Origin: Enoplolaimus lenunculus | Lineage: Eukaryota; Nematoda; Enoplea; Enoplida; Thoracostomopsidae | Direction: 5' to 3' | NCBI GenBank assembly: GCA_030248215.1 | Contig: JASANG010002449.1 | Location: 186,001-250,000 of the forward strand | DNA length: 64,000 nt | Shown here: piece after piece, positions 35,801-46,251 of the stretch | Numbering within the stretch: the first letter of the stretch is position 1 | Layout: each line of letters starts with the position of its first letter | The notes under the pieces: generated by a model | What the model was told of the DNA's origin: nothing | What the model saw: only the letters and a program-made list of their open reading frames with translations | The model's database searches: none | Program-made: the position numbers and the translations under genes

Positions 35801-38800
35801 GGAATCGGACCAGTGTTTACTGTGCATTTTGGTGCAATAGCACCCCCCCCCCCAGCTAATGAGGAGGGTAGATGCAAGGTACAACGCGCGCTGGTACATG
35901 CCACACAAAGTATGGTAAGTTGCATACTCTTGTTCAAAGGGTCATCATCGATTTTGGGTTGAGCGATGATACGTTTGTAGTGAACGGGGCAATTTTTGTG
36001 TGTGTACCTGTATTTTAAACTTTTCCCATTCCCACAGAGTATACGATGAGCAACCGAACGCAAAACTGTGCATTCAAAATTAAACATAAAGCGTATGTTA
36101 GCATAAAATCTCAACATAACGTAAGAGCGCCGACCTGGTTCGAGCGTCAACCCTTGGACAGCGAGAATGATAAACGTCTCACATTTAACAGTATCGGGGT
36201 TCGAATCCTAGCTTGCAATTAGATCTCTGATTATAGAAAATATTTATGCGAGAAACGAGAAAATTTTGAAATTTACATATATGTATGATATAGCGTGCTG
36301 TAGTCGTTCATTAGAACAAAACATAGACAACAGAGATGAATTATCATGTTGAGCTAACAAAACTATGAGAAGGAACGCGTATTTCAAAACGGCAAGTGGA
36401 GCGATATTTTTCAAGTTATCTTTAAGTTTCAACCTTATGAGTGGTGTGAAGACGATGATGTATTCGCTATGTACAGAAGGTTGGCCATGCTAGTTTCAGC
36501 CAATGTTACTTTGTTTTGCGTAACAGTAGCAAAAGGATATTCCTAAGCCTAAGCTTTGGCGTAAAAATGAGCTTATAACTAAACGTAAGCAAAAAATCCA
36601 TCGCAAGCTTAAGCTACTCAATTATATAGTCCCGCAAAAATGGTTCGCCCCTCAATGTGGCATGGTTCTTATTTCCAGGGCGTCCGCGCGTTGGAATACC
36701 TTGACCTGTCGAATAACTACATCTCATGGATTCATCCAACGGCGCTTAGTCCATTTCGAGAAGTATTGATTGTTTTGAAACTTGACCACAATCAAGTCAA
36801 CGAATCAATATTCGAAACCGTTCGCCAACATTCACAGTTGAAAAATTTGTCGTTAATTTCCAATCAAATTCAATCGCTTGAACCCGGAAGTTTGAGCGGG
36901 TGCTCAAGTTTACAATTATTAGAGCTGTCGCGAAACAAAATCCGAACGCTGGAAGCTGTAGCGTTACAGGGATTGAACTCACTCAAGATACTGGCAGTAC
37001 AAGCGAATAATGTCAACTTTACAGGTTAACGCGCTATGTGCGCAGAAAAAAAACTGTAGTGACCCGAATAACAGGGGTAGAGACTGATATTTATTTGGCG
37101 TTTCCAGAGGGTACCCCTGCTATTCGGTTCCGGATTGTTATTTATTTCAGCCCGCCGTCCGACACCCTCCGTTACTGAAATAATATTTGGTATTGCAACT
37201 ATCCGTTGAATTAAACGTTTATTTGTCTTGCATGAAAAGTTGGAGCGATTGAATGCTAGGCTATACTTTGGAATGTACTTTCAAAATTTGTGTATGCCTT
37301 AAAGTTTCGAACTAACTTTTATTTGCAATTAGGGATAATTGAAATTTATAGTCTTTAACTAGCATTTAGGGACTCTATCTGTTTACGGACTCTTGCTTGG
37401 GATACGGACTCCTATTGATTGGGACTCAAAATAGGGACCCCCTCTTATTACCCCCTCTTAATATTCGGCCACTACAATATATACATCAAGCAGTAACGTT
37501 TACACGTGGGGAATGCTATTCAGGGATATTATTATAATAGACAAAAAACAGAATACATAAAGAAATAGGAAATTATAGTGGCTTTCGAAATTTCCAAGTC
37601 GCTTAAATGGTGAAAACTTTTGTCGTTCGCTGAAAGGCTTGTTAAAGTTGAGTTCAGTTTAACTGAAACTACCAAAAGATTTTTTATGTAAAGGATTCAA
37701 AATTCAACATTAAGCCAGATTTTGCGCTATATATACTTAAGCCGTTCTCACATAAATATTTTGTTTTTCTCAACTATCTTCAGGCTAGGATTAGAACAAC
37801 AGTCTTTCGGGTAACATGCGTTTACCATGACCACTCAGCTGCATAATGCGTGACACTCGAGCCCGAATGAGTTTCACCGTCAGGTAGAGGTTAATTATAT
37901 ATATCACACGTCTGATATTTTGTAGAACCAGGCATCTTTGACGATACACCATCGCTAGTGGATCTCTACCTTGACGGCAATCAACTTGAATCGATAGACG
38001 CATCGACTTTAACCAATTTACCACAACTTCGATTACTCGGTTTGCGACACAATCAATTCGTCGACATTCCTGAACTGACATTCTCCAATCTGACCAATTT
38101 AACTTCACTCGAGCTGAGTCTAAATTACAATTTAGAGCAACTGTACCCGAGCTCATTTTCGGGACTTACAGCAGTTGAACGGTTAACGCTAGGTAGCAGT
38201 TTATTAGCCAACTTAAACAATTCGTTAGCTATGCTACGGTCGCTGAAATATTTGGACCTGAGTGATTCGCGTGTTTCCGAGCTTCAAAACGACACTTTTG
38301 ACGCAGTTGCTGACACTCTAGAGACTTTGATTTTGCGGAAGAATTCGCTGGAAACCCTTCATCCGGATGTGTTTAAGAATTTAACAAAGCTGACAGAGTT
38401 GGACTTATCCGGTGAATTTACATTTATATCTTAAAATCTGTTTTTCAATTGTTAAGCAATAAAACAGCTAAATTAAAATTTTTGCTAAACGCGCATTTTG
38501 TGCGATATTAAAAATATAGAGCAAGGTATCTTTAGCCGAAACTATACTGCTTTAAAGCGAAGACTGTTCTTCACCTTCATTACAAGCAAACATTTCTGGA
38601 AACAAGGGTGACACCCCGGCCTAGGCCCCCCAACACAAATCCCATCAATATTTTGTAATAAGGTTTAGCACTAAAATAGCGTCCGGATTTTCGCTCGCAT
38701 TGATCCCGAGCTTTAGAAATTTCTGAATAACTACTTAAAGCAAAGTAAACTTTAGTAATTTAAGCACTAAACTGTGGTGTTTGCAAAGGCTATTTTAGTG

Positions 38801-41045
38801 CCAATGCTAAATACAAAATCTTGGTTGTGATTTCTGTTGGGGATCTCGACCGAGGTGGCTCTCTTGTATCCATCAATGTTTAAGTGACCCCGTTTACAAT
38901 TTTCTCGACCCGCCACTGCAAGCAAGTTACACTTTAGTAACCTAAACACTAAACCATGTGGTGTTTGTATGCAAACATAATTTTAGTACTCAAACTTAAT
39001 ACAAACTGTTGGTTTTGATTTCTGTTGCAGTCCTATAGCCATCTACGGCCCCCTATAATCCGCCAGTGCCACTAACTTATTACTGTCAATATACACGGGG
39101 AATCAACGTAGCGTGGCATTCAAATTTGTTTTTATATGTTTACTCTATAAAATATTACTGTTGCTCTTGTAGATAATCCTTTTTATTGCGATTCTGATTT
39201 GGTGCCATTAGTCGAATGGATTCAAAAGCTACAGCCAGACCCGGACAACAACAACAACAACGGCGACAATTTGAACCAGCCTGAGAACCAAACGGGACCG
39301 ATATGGTTTTTAAACTGGGATCGAATGTATTGCAACAAGCCAGATGAACTTGAACTGCGCATTTTGTACTATCTAAATACTTCCGAAATGGTGCCACGAC
39401 AAATTAAAAATGGTAAGGTTATTGGACAACAGACTATGCAATTTACTTATTATTTGACACCGTTGTTTATACTCAACGTATAAATTACGCTAGGCGTAAA
39501 AGCGTACATGCATGAACCATTTCTAGGCCTAAACCTAAAGCAAAACTTATGGGAAGGCTTACAACTTTGTTCGAAACGTATTTCACACATGGGCGACAGC
39601 TATGGTGAAACGTAATCAAATTATAACAGCCCTTGGCATCCAGAGCTGTATTGTTAACTGTATGTAGTCCTAATCACTAGTTAGCAACACGTTTTCAAAC
39701 ACGTGGACGGTCAGGGGCGGTGATATGAAGAACCTAAGGAGTGGGCATGCCCAATATTTTTGGGTTTCTTCGGTTATCCCATAGCCAGCATTTGTCCAAA
39801 GACAGTTGGATTTCAAAAATTGTTACATATTTGAGCTTCTCATAACCTCCGTTGGTCATTTCACGACTAAAGTTGATTTTTTTGAAATATTTGATTTCTA
39901 AGGTCCCAAAAATCAAGGTCCCCACTGAAGACGCAAAATTTTTTTTAAGAAGTAAGAAAAATTATATACCGTTCGACGCAGCCGGCGGACCTGAGTTCAT
40001 TGTGTTAAATTTTCCACAGTCAAACATCTGGTTAAGGAGTTATGGTCAAATAATTGATTTGGAGCCGTCCCAAATAGTTGGCAGCGTGCTAAGTCAGTTA
40101 TTTGACATTAACTCGTTAGCAGACGTTTGATTGCAGAACATTTAACACAATTGGACTCAGTTCCGCAGGTTGCAGTGCATGGTATATAATTTGTCTAACT
40201 GTTCAACAAAAAAAATTTTGAGTCCCAAGTAGCGGACCTTGATCCTTGGAATTGACACCTTAAAAGTCAAATTTGGTGGTGAAATAACCAGGGGAAGTTA
40301 TGAGAAGCTCAAATATGTCACAATTTTCAAAGTCCAACCATTTTTGGGCAAACGCCGGTATGGAGATAACCGGAAAGACCCTGCAATTAGCCTACTTTTT
40401 TCACAGGAGTAAGTTTGAAAACCAATTGATTAGCAATCATTACCCGCTGAAAACGCAACCAGTAAAGTGTGCTTAGTAAATATGCGCGAAGCGCAAATTT
40501 ACATACAAATTAGGCAAAAAAGTTTCGTCGACTCCAACTAATGGGGGGGCCCTATCACCTATCACCCTCCTTATCACCGCCCTAGGGGACGGTTACGATT
40601 GTGGATTTGAATTTTGTACACCAACGGATTAATTTTAATTCAAAAAACAGTTTCGAAGCTCATCATTTTTGTCGAGGAGTTACACAGCCTTATCACCAAT
40701 GGCGATAGTATTAAGTAGCTACAAACGTTTAAGAATACGTGTAGTCCTTTTCGCCGTATAATTTTAGAAACCAACGATGACGACGACTGGGGCAGCTGGT
40801 TCGGATTCAAATCAAACCGAGACAAACAGCAATCAGACACACTTGCGGGTATCGGAGTGCCATTGAGAAACATATCGATTTATATTCACAATGATGTGGT
40901 ACCAAAAAAGCCTCAAGCAACAATAATTATAGCACTGTTAAGCGTTATGATTGTTATCACTTGTATTACTGTTGTTGCCATAGTGACGTCAAAAATAATC
41001 AAAGATCGCAAAGCGACATCAAATTCTGAACAAGTCAATCCATGA
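32806..41045 (+). CDS. Leucine-rich-repeat single-pass membrane protein, 7 exons, 679 residues
   Basis: Exons: 32806-33022, 33979-34143, 35195-35502, 36679-37024, 37926-38411, 39173-39412, 40768-41045; every join keeps phase (1,1,0,1,1,1). A signal peptide at about 1-30 is followed by an S/T-rich segment, then a Cys-rich N-cap (CTQLIGY... VCFCDQ... ISCLEG, about 73-127). About 13 LRRs cover roughly 165-507, e.g. LEYLDLSNNYISWIH and LVDLYLDGNQLESID. The exon 3-4 and 5-6 joins complete consensus repeats (DEDAFE/GVRALEYLDL and TELDLS/DNPFYCD). A C-cap with FYCD and MYCN, an acidic linker, a transmembrane helix at 638-660 and an 18-residue cytoplasmic tail follow. The type is that of extracellular-LRR cell-surface or adhesion receptors; ligand unknown. 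A second copy of the last exon lies at 46846-47117. Confidence 0.85.
33598..33741 (-). mobile_element. CTGTAGTGACC-type TIR element, truncated, in LRR intron 1
   Basis: It ends CTTATTCGGGTCACTACAG before TA, and the preceding 130 bases are the complement of that family's left region (CAGTTGCAATACCGGATATC). The open frame at 33355-33660 runs into it and is not an exon. Confidence 0.65.
34366..34476 (+). mobile_element. GGCC-type MITE right half in LRR intron 2
   Basis: A worn TTAGGC-like body ends CTCTATTTCATACATTGGCC. The left end is not visible. Confidence 0.55.
35604..35831 (+). other. Possible cassette exon or relic exon in LRR intron 3
   Basis: Between an acceptor (TTTTTAAG) and a weak donor (TTG/GTGCAA) lies a frame that enters and leaves in phase 0, as required at this position. 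It reads ...LGTLCVAKMNLARVACVPDPF then IGLEYTASIFSILTLE, which is LRR-like, and FIGLE also occurs in exon 3. However, joining exon 3 directly to exon 4 makes a better repeat. I therefore read it as a decayed duplicate exon or a rarely used cassette. Confidence 0.3.
36122..36290 (+). mobile_element. tRNA-derived SINE (TTCGAATCCTAGC type)
   Basis: GAGCGCCGACCTGGTTCGAG and GAGCGTCAA are followed by a tRNA-like core with B box GGGTTCGAATCCTAGC and a tail containing TTTATGCGAGAAA. The layout matches the copy at 45018-45180 and, inverted, 37785-37900. The A-box half is worn. Confidence 0.55.
36498..36661 (+). mobile_element. GGCC-type MITE ending 17 bases before LRR exon 4
   Basis: It starts AGCCAATGTTACTTTG, has one CCTAAG block, and ends GGTTCGCCCCTCAATGTGGC. 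The splice acceptor ATTTCCAG of exon 4 follows within 17 bases, so part of the branch-site region of intron 3 must lie in or at the edge of the element. Confidence 0.7.
37054..37476 (+). mobile_element. CTGTAGTGACC-type TIR element 29 bases after LRR exon 4
   Basis: A full copy: CTGTAGTGACCCGAATAAC at the left, ATTCGGCCACTACAA at the right before TA. It begins 29 bases after the donor of exon 4 and matches 15944-16367 along its whole length. Confidence 0.8.
37785..37900 (-). mobile_element. tRNA-derived SINE (TTCGAATCCTAGC type), inverted copy
   Basis: On the minus strand it reads GCAGCTGAGTGGTCATGGTA (A box) followed by a worn B box, GTTCTAATCCTAGCC. It lies about 25 bases upstream of LRR exon 5. 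Confidence 0.55.
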
Positions 41046-41242
41046 ATGTATGTGAGGAACGGCGTACTACAAAACAAAACTAGTTATACGAGCAGATTTC
41101 ACAAAAGTGTGCTGTGAGATAAGAAATCGGACTTTTTTTCTGGACATTGAAAACAAATCGGAATTTTGTGATAGCTCGTAGTCGCAAATAAATGCCGAAG
41201 AATGAAGCGCGGCCTATAACTAGTCATGAAGTAGTGTTCGGT

Positions 41243-41376
41243 GTTTAAGGGGCCGGAACAGTAGTATAAGCTTATTCCTAAGCCTAAGCAAAAAATTAGT
41301 CTAAACCTTAAACTGACTCTATTATAGCCCCTCCGGAAAACGATCCGGCCCTGTTCCTAATTCCTATACATGGGCC
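41243..41376 (-). mobile_element. GGCC-type MITE, left tip lost (unit A)
   Basis: Counterpart of 47344-47487. The right end CTATACATGGGCC and the right target duplication AAGATAAG (41377-41384) are intact. The left tip and left duplication are deleted compared with unit B. It lies in the 3' region of the LRR gene. Confidence 0.75.
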
Positions 41377-41384
41377 AAGATAAG

Positions 41385-41546
41385 TATATGCCTAGCGAAG
41401 CGATGAGTCTGTAAAAGAGTAGGCTTACATTCTAGACTAAATTTCTTTGCTTAGGTTTAGGCTTAGGCTTAGGAATACGCTATTGCAACGCTTAGGCTTA
41501 GGAATACGCTGAATCTACTGTTACGGCCTTAAAAGTAACATTGGCC
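41385..41546 (+). mobile_element. GGCC-type MITE, right end only (unit A)
   Basis: Two TTAGGC arrays followed by CTGTTACGGCCTTAAAAGTA, then ACATTGGCC. The left end is absent in both units, so it was lost before the duplication. Confidence 0.7.
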
Positions 41547-41899
41547 GATACTTGCAAGCATCCAACGGGCTTTCTAAACTTTTTAAAAAGCGATGCACGG
41601 AAGTTTCAGGATCTTGCATTAATTTCGTAATTTTTATTTCAATGAAAATGAAATATTGTGATCTACAACTTTGAGCAAAAAAAATAACGAAAACAATGAT
41701 GTTTACTGGAAACAAATACCAGAACCTGTTTATTAAAGTCAAACCGCCCGTACTTTAAGTTCATAAAACAAGAATCTCAACCAAGCCCGTCACAGAGTGT
41801 GAGCTTAAACGAAGAGTTAAGGTTACATTTTTGAGGATGATTTATATAAATATACGCGTTGAAAAGTATGTAAAGTTCAAACCACAAAGATGTGTTTAT

Positions 41900-42907
41900 T
41901 AGTGATGGGCATCGGATATTTTTCATATCCGGATATCCGGCTATTCTTGCCGGATATTTGTCCGGATATACGGATATCCGAAATGAAATTTTCTATTTTG
42001 GATATCCGAAACTCGATTTAAGCTATAAGAGCTTAACAGAAGGTGTAATTAGTTACTGGGTTTTGGCTGCAGGTCCTTCGAAGGGACTAAGGACAATGTA
42101 GGCACTGTCTGGACACAGTGTCTGACAATATGAGTTCCTTCGAACAGACCCTGTAAATCGGTAAACAAAGCTCCTTCGGCCAAACTTTGTGTTATGAAAT
42201 AAGCTGAGTCCATTCTGACAGACTCTGGACAAAACTGTTGTCTTTTAAATAACGTATTGACAATTTAGCATGGGTACGGACGGCAACGTGACAAAGCATA
42301 GGTCCTTTAGAGAGAGTGCGAGTTGTCAGCAGGGTCTACACAGGATATGAGAGACAGATGAACATGTAATTTGGAAACAATAAAATTAGACTTAAAGGCT
42401 CGTATGTGGGGATAATTTTTTACAGTAGCGTAGAGAGTATAACGTGAAAGACCCATAAACTTGCTATCATCATTCTCGGATACACGAAGTGTTAACTCAG
42501 AAAAACGTTGTTAAATATAACCGCTAAAACGTCCCAGAGGTAAATTAGCGTTGCATTGAACTTACGGATAAAGCCAGACCTGTGTGAAACCCAGCCGTAT
42601 ATAGAATTCTACAGAAACTCAGGCCCAAGGGCCGTAGAGGTTTCTATTATTACAATTTTGGCTTAAGAAAAAAAGATTTTGAATCATCATGGAACAATTA
42701 TGCAAGAATGTGGTTTAATATTCTGGCTGAGGTTTGGATACAGAATTTTTTCGTAAGCTCCAGCTATTTTGGAGGTGAAACCATGCAAATTATTCCAGAA
42801 AAAATTTAGACAAAAGTATTTCGGATATCCGAATTTCCGGATACACGTTTCATTTCGGATACATATTCGGATATTTTTCATATCCGGATATCCGGTGCCC
42901 ATCTATA
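41900..42907 (+). mobile_element. Non-autonomous hAT-like element, 1 kb (unit A)
   Basis: Termini TAGTGATGGGCATCGGATAT and the complement of TATAGATGGGCACCGGATAT. The flanks are an exact 8-bp duplication, GTGTTTAT, at 41892-41899 and 42908-42915. TA(G)NGATGGGC ends with 8-bp duplications are typical of hAT elements. The subterminal regions are packed with CGGATATCCG palindromes. No transposase frame. The same insertion is in unit B, so it predates the duplication. Confidence 0.9.
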
Positions 42908-43112
42908 GTGTTTATCAGCTTCGTCAAATCAAACAACTTGAATAAATTTTAATTAACCAGCGTTTTAACAATAACAGCAGTATTAATATATTTATGGCTG
43001 CAAAGGTTGTTGCGCTATAGACGTAGAAAAAGTGGTTGGTGTTCTTCACTATTTTTGTTTAAATCCGTGTTTCAAAAAATTTTAAGTAACAAAACAACGG
43101 TTTAATCTAGAC

Positions 43113-43278
43113 GGCGCATGTAAAGATCAGGGGCGGAACGTTTTTCTGTAGGACTGCAATAGCGTATTAGTTTAAGTTTTGGCTTGGATTAAGCTTAGGA
43201 ATATGCTCATTACGCTTAGTCTTAGGCTTAGGAATATGCTTATATAATACTGTTCCGCCCCTGTTCTTTACATTGCCC
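43113..43278 (+). mobile_element. GGCC-type MITE (unit A)
   Basis: GGCGCATGTAAAGATCAGGG to GTTCTTTACATTGCCC, flanked by ATCTAGAC and ATGTAGAC. In unit B the same duplication is exact, so the mismatch here arose after the duplication. Confidence 0.85.
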
Positions 43279-43535
43279 ATGTAGACTATAGTTTCTAAGG
43301 CCATATTAATGTGCAATGACACATCCACATCTGTTAAGAGACTGCTAATACAAACAGTGTTAGAACTTAAGAACGCAATTCCAAACAACACAATCGAGGC
43401 AAACCATTGCGAAGGAAAACGAACTTCAATATTAAATTAAAACGATCTAAACCTTGCATAAATCTTATCAGCGTTTCAACAGTAGTATAACGCAAACGAA
43501 TTGCAAACAACAAACACAATCCACCGCAAAATACC

Positions 43536-43907
43536 CTACGCTTTCACAGCGAATTTTCTCATCGGATAATTGCGTTCTTTTCTCGCCTGTTTCCGTGTCT
43601 TGATCTTCAGCTCGCGTGGCGTTAACGCTCGTCGCATCGCACGTGTTTTCCGCATCCGTAAATCAGTTGGTTTATACTTTTTCCCTTTATAAAGTTTACG
43701 TAAATTTTCTTTTTGCGTCTGATTGATCACCGTCAAAACACGGGCAATCGATTTGCGAACAACGCGAATTTTCGCCAGCTTTGACGCCGCCGCACCGGTA
43801 ACTTTAGCGACACGTAGCGCTGCTAGTTCTTGCCGCAGTTCTTCGAGTTGTCGCATCAAATCTTCACGGCGTTTGCCACGAAGTTCGCTTGCTTTCACAC
43901 GAACCAT
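43536..43907 (-). CDS. RPL35: Ribosomal protein L35 (uL29), copy A
   Basis: A complete 123-residue protein, the usual animal length, starting [20 protein letters not shown] and ending with the basic [14 protein letters not shown]. It is a component of the large cytosolic ribosomal subunit near the exit tunnel. The N-terminal helical hairpin ([18 protein letters not shown]) and the central [20 protein letters not shown] are typical of uL29. The frame is uninterrupted; many animal RPL35 genes have introns, so a retrocopy origin is possible, but no poly-A tail or target duplication is visible. It converges on the LRR gene. Copy B at 49636 encodes the same protein. Confidence 0.95.
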   Translation of the reverse strand: MVRVKASELRGKRREDLMRQLEELRQELAALRVAKVTGAAASKLAKIRVVRKSIARVLTVINQTQKENLRKLYKGKKYKPTDLRMRKTRAMRRALTPRELKIKTRKQARKERNYPMRKFAVKA

Positions 43908-44322
43908 AGTGTTTGTTGATTCTTATCACTAACAAATTCTATACCAAACAACAAATCTGAAATCATAAGAAGGATGTCAATTGGGAACACGCAGGTTCAA
44001 AACATTCGCTATTCACTAGGCGAGTCAGTGAGCGTTGAAAAAGCACATGTTCTATGCTTTATAGACTTTTGTTTGAAATGTTGTTGTTTAGGCTATAATG
44101 TGCAAAATTCGTTGAAGCTATAACGCAAAATTTGATTAAAAATCAAATCACCAACCATCTTAGAAATACTGGTTTAAACTTCAGGTGCAGGTAAAAGGTG
44201 GCTCGCGGGGATCTGTTTAGCGTGGGTAAACCCGCGGGTAAAAATTCTTATTTGCCTGGGTAAAAAGCGTGGGTGAGTTAAAAATCGTTATTATCCGAAG
44301 CAATCTAATTGCGTAATTCTAA

Positions 44323-44438
44323 GTTAACCAGTACCATATAGAGCCCTTCACGAAAATTTTGCTCTGGATGCGGTGGGCTTCAAACTCGCGACGTACAGAT
44401 CACCGATTCACTGCTGTAACCACTTAATTCGAAGCCAA
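44323..44438 (-). mobile_element. tRNA-derived SINE (GAAGGGCTCTATATGGT type), unit A
   Basis: On the minus strand a tRNA-like core (A box TAAGTGGTTACAGCAG, worn B box GAGTTTGAAGCCC) is followed by AAAATTTTCGTGAAGGGCTC and TATATGGTACTGG. The copies at 45400-45545, 50410-50545 and 50780-50940 share this 3' tail. Confidence 0.65.
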
Positions 44439-44450
44439 ACAAACTTTTCC

Positions 44451-44622
44451 GGCCAATGTAAAGAACAGAGGCGGAACAGTATTATAAACATATTCCTAAG
44501 CCTAAGCGTTAGAATGAGTTTATTTCAAAGCTTAAGCCCAAGCCAAAAATTTAGTTTAAAGCTAAAACTTACTCTATTTGAGTCCCACAGAAAAACGTCC
44601 GCCCATGATCTCTACATGGGCC
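44451..44622 (+). mobile_element. GGCC-type MITE with exact 8-bp target duplication (unit A)
   Basis: GGCCAATGTAAAGAACAGAG to CTCTACATGGGCC, flanked by ACTTTTCC at 44443-44450 and 44623-44630. Same insertion in unit B. Confidence 0.9.
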
Positions 44623-44665
44623 ACTTTTCCCAACAATGGCTAAGTTTGGTACAAGACATGTATAT

Positions 44666-45355
44666 CATGGTACAACCGGAGGTCTGCCTCCGGCTCCGGC
44701 AGAAATCGGCCTCCGGCTCCGACAGAAAATCGGCCGCCGGTTCCGGTAGCATTTTTGTCGGAGGTTCCGGCAATTTCGGTAGTAAAATTTTCTATAATTT
44801 TGCAAAATTTATCTGTTTAGCGCGTATCGTTTTACTTTTGTCACAATTTTCAGGAAAGAATATCCGGAATTTCGCCATGAAATTAGCGTAAAACCAAATA
44901 ACTTTTTAACCCCTTCTCACATTGAGTTGCCTAACTCAGCGCAGCGCATATACGTTAAATAATATATATCGCACCGTGTTTAACAATTGCAACACGTATA
45001 CATAGTACTAAATCACCACAAGACGTGAGAGCCCCCTCGGGCTCGAGCGTCAAGTTCGTATAGCTGAGTGGTGATGGTATACGCCTCCCACTCCAGTCAC
45101 TGGAGTTCGAATCCTAGCATAAAAGTAGGTGTCAGGGGAAATTGAAAATATTCATGTGAGAAAGGGTTAAGCGAAAAATTTTCTGTTTACTATCTATAAC
45201 ATATTGCAAATATTGGCTAAAATTAACTATTTAATCATCATTTTTACTACCTAATTTCGCCTCAGCTCAGGCTCCGGCAAATTTCGTTGATCTCCGGCTC
45301 CGGCAAATTTCGTTGATCTCCGGCTCCGGCATTTTTCACCTCCGTTTGCGCCCTG
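44666..45355 (+). mobile_element. hAT-like element of 690 bp present only in unit A
   Basis: Termini CATGGTACAACCGGAGG and the complement of CAGGGCGCAAACGGAGG. The flanks are an exact 8-bp duplication, ATGTATAT, at 44658-44665 and 45356-45363. Both subterminal regions are made of CTCCGGCTCCGG words. A SINE is nested inside (45018-45180). Its absence from unit B dates it after the duplication, or marks a haplotype difference. Confidence 0.85.
45018..45180 (+). mobile_element. tRNA-derived SINE (TTCGAATCCTAGC type), nested
   Basis: GACGTGAGAGCCCCCTCGGG, GAGCGTCAA, an A-box-like GTATAGCTGAGTGGTGATGG, then B box GGAGTTCGAATCCTAGC and a tail TTCATGTGAGAAA. This is the best preserved copy of its family here. 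It lies within the hAT-like element at 44666-45355. Confidence 0.65.
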
Positions 45356-45399
45356 ATGTATATGAATACGCCGCGAAATCGCACGAGTCTGAAAGCGCC

Positions 45400-45545
45400 T
45401 CTCACATTTCCCAACCAATCCTACTAAGTAATTCTAAGTTGAATAGGACCATATAGAACCCTTCGCAAAAATTTTGCTGTATATGCGGCGGGACGTACGG
45501 AACACCAGTAAGCTGGTCTACCACTAAACTACGCAGCTATGCAAA
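45400..45545 (-). mobile_element. tRNA-derived SINE (GAAGGGCTCTATATGGT type), second copy in unit A
   Basis: The minus strand reads GCTGCGTAGTTTAGTGGTAG (A box) and ends with AAAATTTTTGCGAAGGGTTC, TATATGGTCC and GGTTGGGAAATGTGAGAG. The B box has decayed; the partner at 50780-50940 keeps it. Confidence 0.65.
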
Positions 45546-46137
45546 CTTTTCGCTACAATAGCGTAATATACCGTAGAAGCCATATAGTTAATTTTCTTAT
45601 ACGTAGCACACAATACCCATCAGAATACGTAACAGGCCTGTTGGCTCAAAGCAGTAATAGGGAACACCTCCCAAACGAGTCTGGAGTTTGATTAAAACGA
45701 TTCATGCGAAATTAAATTCTAAAAGGACAGGTGTTGAGTGCCGACAATACGGAACCAGCCCAGCTTCTTTGTTGCCGCAACTAGCAATTTTAACAACAAA
45801 TATTTGATGCAGTCCTTACCTTAAATAAAGGGTATTTAAAGTATATACTAGAAGCCCAACAATAAGTACTCAGTAATCGCAAATTATACGTGTTCACAAA
45901 CAATTAAACAATTGAGTTTCAAAATTTATTCATAAATAACATCGCAGCAACTCAACAATGCGAAATAAATTACTGTTCAAAATGATCCATAAACGCTACG
46001 CGAAGCACAAATTTGAACATAGCATTGCAACGTTTACAAGTGTTACAAAAGTGTATCTCATGTGCAAGAAAACAAGACCAAGTTATTCAGAAAATTCAAT
46101 GCTTTACAGGCTTGGGTTTTTCACATCTGGTTGCATC

Positions 46138-46251
46138 CAGGGTGCCACTGGATATCCGGTTCCGGTTTAATTATCTGAAAAAACGGATATCAGTACCCGG
46201 TATAAACCTACCGGATATTTACGAGTGTTCGTCTTTAACATCTTGCTGCGA
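46138..46251 (+). mobile_element. hAT-like element cut by the duplication junction
   Basis: The first 114 bases of the element that is complete at 51360-51774 (CAGGGTGCCACTGGATATCC). It stops at ATCTTGCTGCGA, where unit B begins. The breakpoint therefore lies inside this transposon. Confidence 0.8.

Larger units (their letters stand above)
40150..46251. repeat. Tandem duplication, unit A
   Basis: From ATTGGACTCAGTTCCGCAGG in LRR intron 6 to ATCTTGCTGCGA. It contains LRR exon 7, MITEs, a 1-kb hAT-like element, RPL35 and SINEs, in the same order and orientation as unit B (46253-51510). Offset at the left edge is 6,103 bases. It is longer than unit B mainly because of the 690-bp insertion at 44666-45355 and extra sequence at about 45600-45800. 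Confidence 0.95.

Noticed and set aside
41900-42907. CGGATATCCG-rich ends as a CRISPR or operator array
   Set aside because: They are the subterminal palindromes of a hAT-like element with an exact 8-bp target duplication; no spacer structure.
43723-43932. Frame on the plus strand across RPL35 (and its twin at 49823-50032)
   Set aside because: Antisense shadow of the ribosomal protein gene.
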